From Persicobacter psychrovividus (GTDB lineage: Bacteria > Bacteroidota > Bacteroidia > Cytophagales > Cyclobacteriaceae), in assembly GCF_036492425.1 (NCBI RefSeq), contig NZ_AP025292.1:1240001-1304000 (forward strand): a stretch of 64,000 nt of DNA, in the 5' to 3' direction. This document shows, piece after piece, positions 17,798 through 26,171 of the stretch. A program made the translations under genes and the position numbers. Within the stretch, counting starts at the first letter, position 1. Each line of letters begins with the position of its first letter. Under the pieces are notes generated by a model. The model had not been told where the DNA came from. It was given only the letters and a program-made list of their open reading frames with translations, and did not search any database.

Positions 17798-18319
17798 ATG
17801 GATGAGTTTGGCACCTGGATATATATTATAGGCGGTATTTTATGGTTTATTTATAAGGTACTCGGTAAAAAAAAGCCGCAAGCGTCGGATCAGCTTTATG
17901 AAGAAGAATCGGGCTCAACGGCACAACAGGAGGATGAATTTCAAAAATTGCTCAATGAAATGATGGGCAAACCCGCTGAGGTGAAGCCACAAAATTCTTT
18001 TGAGGATAAGGATAATCTTTTTGATGATGAGGACGATTTTTATGAAAATAAGGAAGCCTCCATTTGGGAAGAGGATATCGACGAATTGCCAGTAGAAACA
18101 CCTCCGATTACCGCATTGCCTGCCGAGGATGAAAATCCTTATGAAAGGTTTCAGTCGATAAGTGATCGTCAAATTGGTGAAGAAACAGCAGAGGAGGTTT
18201 TTGTGATCAAGAAAAAGAAGCCAAGCCGACCTTCCTCACCCACAAAAAAACTCCTTAGAAGTAAAGGCGGGCTGAAACAGGCGGTCATTCTATCAGAAGT
18301 TTTAAACAGAAAATATTAA
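17798..18319 (+). CDS. Single-pass membrane protein with acidic tail, unknown function
   Basis: The ATG at 17798 is taken as the start (MDEFGTWIYIIGGILWFIYKVLGKKK); upstream in-frame codons are unlikely to be used. One membrane helix spans about residues 6-22 and is followed by a Lys cluster, so the C-terminus should be cytoplasmic. The remaining 145 residues are very acidic and low in complexity up to about 140, then basic (KKKKPSRPSSPTKKLLRSKGGLKQAVILSEVLNRKY). The C-terminal LLRSKGGLKQAVILSEVLNR segment is an amphipathic helix that recurs in Bacteroidota hypothetical proteins. Function unknown. Confidence 0.7.
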   Translation: MDEFGTWIYIIGGILWFIYKVLGKKKPQASDQLYEEESGSTAQQEDEFQKLLNEMMGKPAEVKPQNSFEDKDNLFDDEDDFYENKEASIWEEDIDELPVETPPITALPAEDENPYERFQSISDRQIGEETAEEVFVIKKKKPSRPSSPTKKLLRSKGGLKQAVILSEVLNRKY

Positions 18320-18491
18320 GTCCCTGATATGGTGAGGTGGATTGCTGAAAAGCGATTTCCACATGTCGATGACCATTGCTTTAGCGCGTATTAAAAACTC
18401 AAAACCTGAAGTAGATGATTAGGTTTTTTAAACACGCTCATAGTTAAGCCGTCGGTCAGAACTTATCTCGGAAAAAAATACGAATGGATTT

Positions 18492-18517
18492 AAAAGGGGA
18501 GGGATCCCCTTTTTTTA
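18492..18517 (+). terminator. Rho-independent terminator upstream of the Kir gene
   Basis: Stem AAAAGGGG / CCCCTTTT with loop AGGGAT, followed by T residues. It ends transcripts from the left before the potassium channel gene. Confidence 0.7.
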
Positions 18518-18530
18518 TGCTTAATCACTC

Positions 18531-19466
18531 ATGGCTTTAAAAAGGAATAAATTAGAAAAAGATCTGGGACTGTCGCTGGAGTCCAAACAGACTGGGCGCG
18601 TGGTGCGGCAGGATGGCGAATTCAATGTGAGATATCATGGGGATCGTGAACTGAATCACTACCAAAACCTGGTGTCGGTTTCCTGGCTGAAATTTTTTGT
18701 TTTCTGTACCAGTATGCTGGTGGGGATCAACTTGATGTTTGCCACCATTTTTTACACCATTGGCGTGGAGCACTTTTCGGGCATCCATACCTTGGTGCCT
18801 GCCGAGCAGTATTATTATTTTCTTTACTTCAGCTTCCAGACTTTCTCCACAGTGGGTTATGGGGGAATTGCGCCAGTGGGACATTTGGCGAATATCTTTG
18901 CAACCCTGGATTCCCTGGTCGGGATTCTTTTTGTCGCCATCACTACCGCACTGTTTTTTGCACGCTTTTCCAGACCGCAGGCGAGTTTCCGTATTTCTAA
19001 AAAAGTGCTGCTTTCGCCATATAAGAATAATTCAAAAGCACTGATGTTTAGAGTAGTGAATAACCGTCGGCATGCCATGTCGGAGGTTTCAATTCGAATC
19101 GCTTCAAGGTTTGAAAAGAAAACACCGCAGGGGACTTATCAAAGTGTGTTTGCGGAATTGAAACTCGAAAGAAGTGAAATTATGTTTTTTCCTTATAACT
19201 GGACGATCGTCCATGAAATTGATGAAGACAGTCCCTTCTATCATTTTTCGGCACAGGACTGGCAACGGCCTTTTGAGTTGTTAGGAATTATGAAAGGCTT
19301 TGATGATGTGTACGGGCAGGTAGTACAGCAGCGTATCTCCTTTACAGAAGAGAATTTTGAATATGGGAAGAAGTTTACAAAAATGTATTCCCGTGCTGCT
19401 GATGGGGTAATGGATGTGTATATGGAGGATTTGGACACCTTTGAAGATGCCCAAATACCGAATTAG
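18531..19466 (+). CDS. Inward-rectifier potassium channel (KirBac type)
   Basis: 311 residues. Two transmembrane helices (about 52-76 and 122-146) flank a pore loop carrying the K+ selectivity filter TVGYG at 107-111 (FQTFSTVGYGGIAPVG). An amphipathic slide helix precedes TM1. The C-terminal 160 residues form the immunoglobulin-like Kir cytoplasmic domain (KALMFRVVNNRRHAMSEVSIRI, FFPYNWTIVHEIDEDSPFY). The length and architecture match prokaryotic Kir channels. It is placed in the inner membrane and conducts K+. Its stop overlaps the convergent small gene by 4 bp. Confidence 0.92.
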   Translation: MALKRNKLEKDLGLSLESKQTGRVVRQDGEFNVRYHGDRELNHYQNLVSVSWLKFFVFCTSMLVGINLMFATIFYTIGVEHFSGIHTLVPAEQYYYFLYFSFQTFSTVGYGGIAPVGHLANIFATLDSLVGILFVAITTALFFARFSRPQASFRISKKVLLSPYKNNSKALMFRVVNNRRHAMSEVSIRIASRFEKKTPQGTYQSVFAELKLERSEIMFFPYNWTIVHEIDEDSPFYHFSAQDWQRPFELLGIMKGFDDVYGQVVQQRISFTEENFEYGKKFTKMYSRAADGVMDVYMEDLDTFEDAQIPN

Positions 19467-19675
19467 TCTATTTTATGGAGGCAGGCCTTGGCGTCTTTCT
19501 CTGTTTTTTCTTTTAACACGACCTTTTCAACTTTAACGGTTGGGTTATCCGCAGCCTTGCAGATGGTTGTGTTTACATTTTGAATGGAGCTACTTTCCTT
19601 TGCGACACTTGCACCATCCCGGGTTCCGAGATACATGAAAAGTAAAAATACGGCAAAACTTAAAATTGATTTCAT
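19463..19675 (-). CDS. Small secreted protein, unknown function
   Basis: 70 residues with a probable signal peptide or N-terminal anchor (MKSILSFAVFLLFMYLGTRDGASVA). It is followed by a short Lys-rich mature region with two Cys (TICKAADN and AKACLHKID) that could form a disulfide. It is convergent with the Kir gene and overlaps its last four bases. No family is recognised; the signal peptide supports it as real. Confidence 0.55.
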   Translation of the reverse strand: MKSILSFAVFLLFMYLGTRDGASVAKESSSIQNVNTTICKAADNPTVKVEKVVLKEKTEKDAKACLHKID

Positions 19676-20024
19676 AAGTAAAAAAATTGAGTGTTGAACA
19701 ATGAGGGGGAATTGTTAATCCAAATGTAAACAAAAATTCATTAAATCGCTTTAACTGAATATTGTCTTCTTATTAATATAGTGATAATATAAATCATTTT
19801 TGGACTTTTAGATAACTTTTTTTCATCTGATTTTAATCTTGATGAGTGTCCTATTTGAAAAAATGATATACATCATGCGCTTAACCTTGTTCTGAAGTAA
19901 AATTCTTCATTGCTGTATCAACGGATCAGTAGCCTGAAAGATATTCAGTGATTATTTTGCAGGAGGGCTTTTGGCGTTAAAATGGATTTTTATTATACCT
20001 TTGCGCAGTAAACTAAACGAGAAA
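19676..20024 (+). promoter_or_regulatory. Intergenic region with promoter of the threonylcarbamoyl-AMP synthase gene
   Basis: 349 bp, AT-rich. A TTTG box at 19970-19973 and TACCTTTG at 19996-20003 (22-bp spacing) match the Bacteroidota promoter pattern. Transcription would begin near 20010, which excludes the in-frame ATG at 19971 and fixes the start at 20025. No other feature is seen in the stretch. Confidence 0.6.
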
Positions 20025-20987
20025 ATGGCAGAAATAGGACAGGACTTAGCGCAAGCAAAGCGCTTGTTGGAATCCGGGGAGCTGGTAGCGATCCCGACAG
20101 AAACAGTGTATGGTTTGGCCGCCAACGGCTTGAATGCACAGGCGGCGGCGAAAATCTTTGAAGCCAAAGATCGCCCTTCTTTCGATCCCCTGATTTGTCA
20201 TACCGACACCATGGACAAGGTGGAGCGCTTTACACAAAATATTCCTGCGCAGGCTTATGCATTGGCTGAGGCATTTTGGCCAGGGCCGATGACATTGTTG
20301 CTGGAGCGCCAAAGCAATGTTCCCGAGCTTACCGTTAGTGGATTGCCAAGGGTAGGGGTGCGTATTCCCAATCATCCACAAACCCTGAAGTTGCTGGCAA
20401 GCCTTGAATTTCCCTTGGCTGCGCCTTCCGCCAACCCATTTGGCTACATCTCGCCAACCACTGCCCAGCACGTAGATGATCAACTTGGTGAAAAATTAAG
20501 TTACATCATTGACGGAGGTCATAGTGAAGTGGGGATTGAATCCACTATTATTGGGTTCGAAAACAATATGCCGACAATTTACCGACTTGGGGGATTGTCA
20601 GTTGAACAAATCGAAGACGTGATAGGATCTGTGCAGGTTAAGGCGCACAGCTCTTCAAATCCTTCCGCACCAGGAATGCTGAAAAGTCATTATTCGCCTT
20701 CTTGCCCAGTGATATTAGGGGAGAAGCTTGAAGAGATGATGAAGGCCTATGCTGGAAAAAAAGTGGGGATTTTAGGATTTGATTACGGCTTGGAGGATGT
20801 GGCTGCTGAAGATCAATTTATTCTTTCCGTAAAGGGAGATCTTAAGGAGGCTGCCACACGTTTATTCACTGGGCTGCGTTATCTCGATAGCAGAAAGCTC
20901 GATTTGATTATTACGACTCAAGTCCCTGATACAGGCCTTGGCCGTGGTATCAATGACCGCCTGAGAAGATCGGCGGCTAAAGGATAG
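20025..20987 (+). CDS. tsaC: L-threonylcarbamoyladenylate synthase (Sua5/TsaC family)
   Basis: 320 residues. It makes threonylcarbamoyl-AMP from threonine, bicarbonate and ATP for t6A37 modification of tRNA. The N-terminal YrdC domain (about 1-200) shows VAIPTETVYGLAANGLN, KDRPSFDPLICH, WPGPMTLLLER, GLPRVGVRIPNHP and PSANPFGYISPTTAQHV. The C-terminal Sua5 domain (about 205-320), which begins at SAPGMLKSHYSP, makes this the longer Sua5 architecture rather than the short TsaC one. The start at 20025 is supported by the promoter just upstream. It lies 65 bp before pgk on the same strand and may be co-transcribed with it. Confidence 0.93.
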   Translation: MAEIGQDLAQAKRLLESGELVAIPTETVYGLAANGLNAQAAAKIFEAKDRPSFDPLICHTDTMDKVERFTQNIPAQAYALAEAFWPGPMTLLLERQSNVPELTVSGLPRVGVRIPNHPQTLKLLASLEFPLAAPSANPFGYISPTTAQHVDDQLGEKLSYIIDGGHSEVGIESTIIGFENNMPTIYRLGGLSVEQIEDVIGSVQVKAHSSSNPSAPGMLKSHYSPSCPVILGEKLEEMMKAYAGKKVGILGFDYGLEDVAAEDQFILSVKGDLKEAATRLFTGLRYLDSRKLDLIITTQVPDTGLGRGINDRLRRSAAKG

Positions 20988-21052
20988 CTATTAATAAAAT
21001 AGAAACATAATACGGAGTGCTCATTGGAGTGCTTCAAACAGAAAATAACACT

Positions 21053-22240
21053 ATGAAAACAGTAGACAATTTCAATTTCGCTGGCAAAAAAGCCGTTGTT
21101 CGTGTTGACTTGAACGTTCCATTGAACGAAGATATGACTGTACGTGATTACACTCGTATTAATTCTGTGGTTCCAACAGTACAAAAAATCGTTAAAGATG
21201 GCGGTTCTGCGATCTTGATGTCCCACATGGGTCGTCCAAAAGACGGATTCGAGGATAAATTCTCATTGAAGCACATCGTTGCTGACTTGTCTGAGAAGTT
21301 AGGTCTTGAGGTTAAATTCGGTGGTGACCCTATCGGAGAAGAAGCTGATGCCATGGCTGCTGACTTGAAAGCAGGTGAGGTAATGTTGCTTGACAACTTG
21401 CGTTTCTACAAAGAGGAGAAGAAAGGTGATGAAGATTTCGCTAAGAAATTGGCTTCACGTGGTGATGTATGGGTAATGGATGCTTTCGGTACTGCTCACC
21501 GTGCACACGCATCTACTGCTGTGATCGGTAAATTCATGGCGGATAAAGTTGCTGGTTACACAATGGGCCGTGAGATCGAAGCTTCAAGAAAAATCTTGGA
21601 AGAAGGTCAAAAGCCTGTAACTGCAATCATGGGTGGTGCTAAGGTTTCTGATAAAATCTTGATCATCGAGAAAATGATCGAAGTATGTGATAACATCATC
21701 GTTGGTGGTGGTATGGCTTATACTTTCTTCAAAGCAATGGGTGGAAACATCGGTTCTTCTTTGTGTGAAGAGGATAAATTAGAGTTGGCTTTGGAATTGA
21801 TCGAAAAAGCAAAATCTAAAGGTGTTCAGTTGTTGTTGCCAGTAGATTCATTGGCGAACACAGGTTTCTCTAACGACGGCGTTTGTATCGAAGTAGATAA
21901 CATGGATATTCCTGAAGGACACATGGGATTGGATATCGGACCAAAAGCTGCTGCTGAGTTCTCTCAAGTAATCAAAGACTCTAAAACTGTTCTTTGGAAT
22001 GGTCCAATGGGTGTATTTGAATTCGAAAACTTTGCTGAAGGAACAATCGCAGTAGCTAAAGCTGTTGCGGCTACTACTGTAAACGGTGGATTCTCATTGA
22101 TTGGTGGTGGCGACTCAGCTGCTGCTGTAAACTCTTTAGGTTTCGGTGACCAAGTATCTTACATCTCAACTGGCGGTGGCGCTATGTTGGAAATGATGGA
22201 AGGTAAAGTATTGCCAGGTATGGCTGCTTTGGAAGCATAA
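21053..22240 (+). CDS. pgk: Phosphoglycerate kinase
   Basis: 395 residues, the usual bacterial length, starting at the ATG at 21053 (MKTVDNFNFAGKKAVVRVDLNVPL). It converts 1,3-bisphosphoglycerate and ADP to 3-phosphoglycerate and ATP in glycolysis, in the cytoplasm. Landmarks are VRVDLNVPLN, ILMSHMGRPK, LLDNLRFYKEEKKGDEDFAK, DAFGTAHRAHAST, AIMGGAKVSDKI, VLWNGPMGVFE and GGGDSAAAV. The codon use is noticeably more uniform (many TTG, GCT, AAA) than in its neighbours, as expected for a highly expressed gene. A strong terminator follows. Confidence 0.97.
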   Translation: MKTVDNFNFAGKKAVVRVDLNVPLNEDMTVRDYTRINSVVPTVQKIVKDGGSAILMSHMGRPKDGFEDKFSLKHIVADLSEKLGLEVKFGGDPIGEEADAMAADLKAGEVMLLDNLRFYKEEKKGDEDFAKKLASRGDVWVMDAFGTAHRAHASTAVIGKFMADKVAGYTMGREIEASRKILEEGQKPVTAIMGGAKVSDKILIIEKMIEVCDNIIVGGGMAYTFFKAMGGNIGSSLCEEDKLELALELIEKAKSKGVQLLLPVDSLANTGFSNDGVCIEVDNMDIPEGHMGLDIGPKAAAEFSQVIKDSKTVLWNGPMGVFEFENFAEGTIAVAKAVAATTVNGGFSLIGGGDSAAAVNSLGFGDQVSYISTGGGAMLEMMEGKVLPGMAALEA

Positions 22241-22270
22241 GAAATAAAGACCAAAAGTCTTAAAATAAGA

Positions 22271-22302
22271 ACAGCAGGCCATTGTGGTCTGCTGTTTTTT
22301 TT
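22271..22302 (+). terminator. pgk terminator
   Basis: Stem ACAGCAGGCC / GGTCTGCTGT (one G-T pair) with loop ATTGT and a T8 tract, 30 bp after the pgk stop. Confidence 0.85.
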
Positions 22303-22311
22303 ATGCATTTT

Positions 22312-22629
22312 TTACGGTATCGCCTCTATCAGGCAAACGACCTGTTTGGCACCGTTGATCTCCTTTTTATAGTCGTCATAACTGATGTCCTGCGTAGCAA
22401 GAAACTTGTTAAGGTCATCACAATCATTCAACTCCTCGGTTAAAGTAACGAGTTTCGTAAGTTCATCACAGTTCAGGTCGATCAGATCTTCTACACTCTT
22501 TGGCGCAATAGCAATGAATTGTGCAAATTTGGAAACGCAATTAACGTCTTCCTTGATTTCATCAACACTGCAAGCACTGAAGCTCAAAGCAGTGAACGCA
22601 AAAGCGAAAAGTAAAAATGTTTTTCTCAT
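22312..22629 (-). CDS. Small Cys-rich lipoprotein, paralog 1
   Basis: 105 residues with a lipoprotein signal peptide (MRKTFLLFAFAFTALSFSAC). The mature part carries four cysteines besides the lipidated one, in the contexts VNCVSK, LNCDEL, NDCDDL and VVCLIE. It is a clear paralog of the protein at 22963-23271, with the same cysteine spacing and the same ending pattern. Probably a small disulfide-stabilised helical lipoprotein of the outer membrane. Function unknown. Confidence 0.7.
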   Translation of the reverse strand: MRKTFLLFAFAFTALSFSACSVDEIKEDVNCVSKFAQFIAIAPKSVEDLIDLNCDELTKLVTLTEELNDCDDLNKFLATQDISYDDYKKEINGAKQVVCLIEAIP

Positions 22630-22780
22630 AAGGTTGAAATTAGATTAAAAAACACTTCAATTTAATTAAAAAAACATCATTATGAAGCCTCAGAGGCATT
22701 TTTCAAAAGGATGTTTATGGTCTCCTGACGGGAGGATTCGTGTATCCGCCTGAGATTTATACATTTAGGGTACCAAAAAA

Positions 22781-22807
22781 AAGCGGCAAATATGATATTT
22801 GCCGCTT
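22781..22807 (-). terminator. Terminator of the upstream lipoprotein gene
   Basis: Perfect 12-bp stem AAGCGGCAAATA / TATTTGCCGCTT with a TGA loop and an A-run on the left (U-run on the minus strand). It lies between the two paralogous minus-strand lipoprotein genes, so they are separate transcripts. The rest of 22630-22962 shows nothing notable. Confidence 0.75.
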
Positions 22808-22962
22808 CAATTTATGCGCGTGTTTAAAACTTAAAATCCGCTTCAAAAATCTGGAGTATCGCAGAAGTGCTGAAGGATTATTTTTAGCAAATAGCATTAC
22901 TGTTGTTGCAAAATAATTCAAAATCAATTCCAATCACCCGACTTCGCAGTTTTAGGTACGAC

Positions 22963-23271
22963 TTAATTTGCAAGATCTTCTAAAGAACAAATAAGCTCTT
23001 TGGTCGCCTTAATCGTTGAGTGGTAAGTCTCATAAGTGAAACCTTCCTCAGTAATTGCATCCTCGAACTCCTGACATCCCTTAAGTTCTTCAACCAGGTT
23101 GAGAATCTCTCCCATGCTCTCACAGTTAAGGTTGTCTTCGTCTTCCGCTAATTTTGTGAGTTCAGCTATTTTTGCAGAACAGTTAATTTCTTCTTCCACT
23201 TCATCTTTACTACATGAGGTGAATGAAAATGCTAAAAATAAAGCTGCGATTACAAATAAATTCTTTTTCAT
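22963..23271 (-). CDS. Small Cys-rich lipoprotein, paralog 2
   Basis: The ATG whose complement lies at 23269-23271 gives a proper lipoprotein signal (MKKNLFVIAALFLAFSFTSC). The longer in-frame start at 23334 is unlikely, because a TAAATTTG promoter box on the minus strand (23304-23311) lies inside that extension. The mature part has cysteines in INCSAK, LNCESM, KGCQEF and LICSLE contexts, matching the paralog at 22312-22629. Acidic, helical, unknown function. Confidence 0.7.
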   Translation of the reverse strand: MKKNLFVIAALFLAFSFTSCSKDEVEEEINCSAKIAELTKLAEDEDNLNCESMGEILNLVEELKGCQEFEDAITEEGFTYETYHSTIKATKELICSLEDLAN

Positions 23272-23334
23272 AGGTGTTGTTGAGTTTAGATTAAATTTAG
23301 ATTCAAATTTATATAAAATATACTTAATAGACAA

Positions 23335-23660
23335 TAATGGGCTGATTTTATTTGTTGAGTAAAATATTTGGGGGAAATTGTTATATTTTAAACGAAGTAG
23401 GAGCGAAGTGCTGAAATCAGCAAAAATCTTAACTTTTTATTTTTAATAATATCAAGATGAAGTTTAGTGTAGCTAATTTTTTAGGTGGTATTAACTATTT
23501 TTATGTAAAAATATTAAGTTTAAATATTATTAATATTAATTATTTTACTTATCTAATATTTAATTTTAAAGGAACAAAATGGGTAAGCTCCTGTTAGTGT
23601 GAAGGTAGAATTACTTTGGTAATTTTATCGAAACTAACTATTTACCAAAAGAATAACCTT
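23335..23660. other. AT-rich intergenic region, no gene
   Basis: About 325 bp of very AT-rich sequence between divergent genes. It must contain promoters for both sides. I see no RNA gene, repeat or terminator in it. Confidence 0.5.
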
Positions 23661-23987
23661 ATGAAAAAGTCAAGTATTTGGAAGTCGGCCTTGGCAGTTG
23701 TTGCTGTTGCGTTTGCTGTTGCATTTACTCCTAAAGAGAAGGAAGAAGATTGCAAGTACTATGCTCATTGTGAAAGCCATGAGTGGATGGGGGATGTAAG
23801 AGAAAATAAAGATGATGCCGCTCAGGACTGGCAGGACCACTTGCAAAAATGGCCAGAAGAGCAACACGAAGGACAGGTAAAAATGGATTGTGATGGACAG
23901 GGCCATATGGAAAACAAGGATCACGATCGTGGTGATCAGGGACATAGCCCATGGAACAAGCAGGGGAATGACATGAACCATGAATAA
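23661..23987 (+). CDS. Secreted Asp/His-rich protein, paralog of the next gene
   Basis: 108 residues starting at ATG 23661 (MKKSSIWKSALAVVAVAFAVAFTPK). The leader is nearly the same as that of the gene at 24146 (common pattern W..ALA.V.VAF..AFTPK), so the two are paralogs with conserved export signals and divergent bodies. The mature part is hydrophilic and rich in Asp, His, Glu and Gln (CKYYAHCESHEWMGD, DCDGQGHMENKDHDRGDQGH), with three Cys. It may bind metal ions or be a hydration/stress-type protein. No family is recognised. Confidence 0.6.
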   Translation: MKKSSIWKSALAVVAVAFAVAFTPKEKEEDCKYYAHCESHEWMGDVRENKDDAAQDWQDHLQKWPEEQHEGQVKMDCDGQGHMENKDHDRGDQGHSPWNKQGNDMNHE

Positions 23988-24145
23988 AAGTGTTGGACCC
24001 CACTGATGATTAACACACTTCCGATGATGCGGTAATGGCTTGCCTTGTGGTGATTTGAATAAATGCTCACCATTGCTTTAAGGTTCAAGCTGATTGCCCA
24101 ATATTTTGGAGCACAATACAAATTGAATACCTAAAACTAAACACT

Positions 24146-24514
24146 ATGAAAACGACAAAATTATGGATGATGGCATTAGCGGCAGTAATGGTTGCTTTTG
24201 TCTTCGCTTTTACGCCTAAACAAGCAGATGAATCAGTTAAAGTTGATCAGATTCAGGAACAGGCTATGGTACTGATGGTCAGTGATACGATCGTTCACGA
24301 TGCAGATGAAGGCATGGAAGGGATGGATCCTGAAGCCACAGATGAAGATATGGAGAATGAAATGAAAAATGCTCAGGATCATATGGATGATGCGCATGAT
24401 CAAATGAATGATGAGATGCACAAGGGGCATGACCATATGAAAGATGAGATGCATAAAGGTCACGATCAAATGAAGGATCAATCGGATAAGATGAAAAATC
24501 AATCTGATTATTAA
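24146..24514 (+). CDS. Secreted Met/His/Asp repeat protein (intact copy left of the IS)
   Basis: 122 residues: signal peptide MKTTKLWMMALAAVMVAFVFAFTPK, then an acidic linker, then from about residue 70 a low-complexity helix with short repeats of the type HDQM/HDHMKDEMHKG. The repeat places His, Asp and Met at regular positions, which could make an amphipathic, metal-binding or purely structural coil. An IS1634-like element lies six bases after the stop. The last 150 bases of this gene are duplicated on the far side of the element (26172-26327), so the gene stays intact despite the insertion. Its natural terminator (26343-26369) is now 1.8 kb away. Confidence 0.65.
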   Translation: MKTTKLWMMALAAVMVAFVFAFTPKQADESVKVDQIQEQAMVLMVSDTIVHDADEGMEGMDPEATDEDMENEMKNAQDHMDDAHDQMNDEMHKGHDHMKDEMHKGHDQMKDQSDKMKNQSDY

Positions 24515-24520
24515 TCATCT
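24365..24520 (+). repeat. Left copy of 156-bp direct repeat flanking the IS
   Basis: Bases 24365-24520 (the 3' end of the preceding gene plus six bases) recur without visible mismatch at 26172-26327, immediately outside the two ends of the IS1634-like element. This is the expected geometry of a very long target-site duplication. Confidence 0.85.
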
Positions 24521-26171
24521 CCTGTCTTCGCCACCTTTTTTGGCTGATTTTCGCTACATCCTAAAAATCAATCGATTACAATAAAAATAGGTCAAAAGTG
24601 GGTGTCCCGTTTCTAAATTTTGCCTAATTTAAGGCATGTTTGTGCGTGAAAAACTCAATAAAAGTGGTAGCATCAGTGTCCAAGTCATCTATAAATCCTC
24701 AAAAAAGTACAAAGTTGTTAAGACTTTTGGCTCATCGGCTGACCCAAACGAGATTTTAGCACTTAAAAATGAAGCAAATCGATGGATTCATGGTCAGACT
24801 GGTCAGGTTGTCATTAATTTCGATAATCAAAGAACCGAAACTCAACAGGTCCTTGACAAAATAGATCAAGTCAAATCAGTTGGCATTGATCTTCTGCTAA
24901 ATTCCATTTATGACGAAATAGGCTTTAATCTTGTCGGTGATCTCTTATTTCGAAGATTGGTATTTTCTCGCATCGAATACCCTGTAAGCAAGCTTGCGAC
25001 GACAGAGCATTGGTCGTTAAATCATGGAATGAATGTGTCTGTCAATACTGTTTACAGGCTAATGGATAAAGTTCATTCTGAGTATAAAGAGATATTACAA
25101 CATCTTAGCTTCGAACACTCAAAACAAGTTTTAGAAGGCGAGGTGAATATTGCATTTTATGATGTAACCACTCTTTATTTTGAAACAGATCATCAAGATG
25201 ATTTAAGAAAAACAGGCTTTTCAAAAGAGGGGAAACATCAAAATCCGCAAATTGTACTGGGCTTATTGGTTAGTAGAGGAGGCTATCCACTTGCTTACGA
25301 AATATTTGAAGGTAATAAGTTTGAAGGGCATACCATGTTGCCTATCGTGGATGAGTTCTGCAACAAATATAATATTACCAAGTTGGTAGTTGTTGCTGAT
25401 TCAGGGCTCATGTCTAATAAAAATGTAAAAGAACTACTTAATAAAGGCTATGGATTTATTCTCGGAGCAAGAATTAAGAACATGAACAAAGAAGTCAAAG
25501 ACCAAATATTAAACTTGACTTTGGGTAATGGAGAGTCTGCTGAAATAGCTCAACCTGATGGATTAAGGCTGATTATTACATATTCTGACAAAAGAGCCAA
25601 AAAGGATGGTAAAAACAGACAAAAAGGGCTTGATAAACTCAAGAAGAATATTGCATCAGGTAAGCTTACAAAGTCCAATATCAATAACAGAGGCTATAAC
25701 AAATATTTAAAACTTGATGGCGAGGTAAAGGTGCAGTTAGATGAAGAGAAGTTCAAGGAAGATGGTAAATGGGATGGCCTAAAAGGCTATTTAACGAACG
25801 TAGAGGGTAATTCTGATGAAATCATTGCCAATTATGGAGAACTATGGAAAATTGAAAAAGCTTTTCGTATCTCGAAGACAGACTTAAAAATTAGACCTAT
25901 ATTCCATCGGATTCAAAAAAGAATTGAGAGTCATATCTGCATTTCCTTTGTTGCATATAAGGTACATAAAGAGTTGGAGAGACAGCTCAATATTAAAGAG
26001 GCAGGGCTAAGTCCTGAACAGGCAATCAAAATTGCTCGAAGCATTTATGAAATTCAAGTTCCACTGTCAGATGGCAGCAAAATAAACAAAGTACTTTTGT
26101 TGCAACCAGAGCAGGTAAAATTAGCGGAATTATTCAATTTTTGACTTGGGTGTCCCGATGGCGAAAACAGG
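24521..26171 (+). mobile_element. IS1634-like (IS4 superfamily) insertion sequence
   Basis: 1651 bp. The left end reads CCTGTCTTCGCCACC at 24521 and the right end, read inward on the other strand from 26171, CCTGTTTTCGCCATC: 13 of 15 positions match, a terminal inverted repeat. The motif GGGTGTCCCG occurs at both sub-termini (about 24600 and 26149) in direct orientation. One transposase gene fills the element. It is flanked by a 156-bp direct repeat. IS1634 and IS1549 are known to create unusually long, variable target duplications, so the structure fits the family. Confidence 0.85.
24636..26144 (+). CDS. IS1634-type DDE transposase
   Basis: 502 residues, full length with no frameshift. The N-terminus MFVREKLNKSGSISVQVIYK is typical of IS1634-family transposases. 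Candidate catalytic residues are D176 (IAFYDVTTLYFE), D255 (VVVADSGLMS) and E407 (YGELWKIEKAFRISK, the Y-(2)-R/E-K-type motif of the IS4 superfamily). It catalyses cut-and-paste transposition of the surrounding element. The intact gene and identical flanking repeats suggest a recent, still functional insertion. Confidence 0.92.
   Translation: MFVREKLNKSGSISVQVIYKSSKKYKVVKTFGSSADPNEILALKNEANRWIHGQTGQVVINFDNQRTETQQVLDKIDQVKSVGIDLLLNSIYDEIGFNLVGDLLFRRLVFSRIEYPVSKLATTEHWSLNHGMNVSVNTVYRLMDKVHSEYKEILQHLSFEHSKQVLEGEVNIAFYDVTTLYFETDHQDDLRKTGFSKEGKHQNPQIVLGLLVSRGGYPLAYEIFEGNKFEGHTMLPIVDEFCNKYNITKLVVVADSGLMSNKNVKELLNKGYGFILGARIKNMNKEVKDQILNLTLGNGESAEIAQPDGLRLIITYSDKRAKKDGKNRQKGLDKLKKNIASGKLTKSNINNRGYNKYLKLDGEVKVQLDEEKFKEDGKWDGLKGYLTNVEGNSDEIIANYGELWKIEKAFRISKTDLKIRPIFHRIQKRIESHICISFVAYKVHKELERQLNIKEAGLSPEQAIKIARSIYEIQVPLSDGSKINKVLLLQPEQVKLAELFNF

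Noticed and set aside
24279-24518. Antisense frame with a His/Asp/Tyr-rich product, repeated at 26134-26325
   Set aside because: It is the complement of the duplicated repeat-protein sequence; both copies exist only because of the target duplication.
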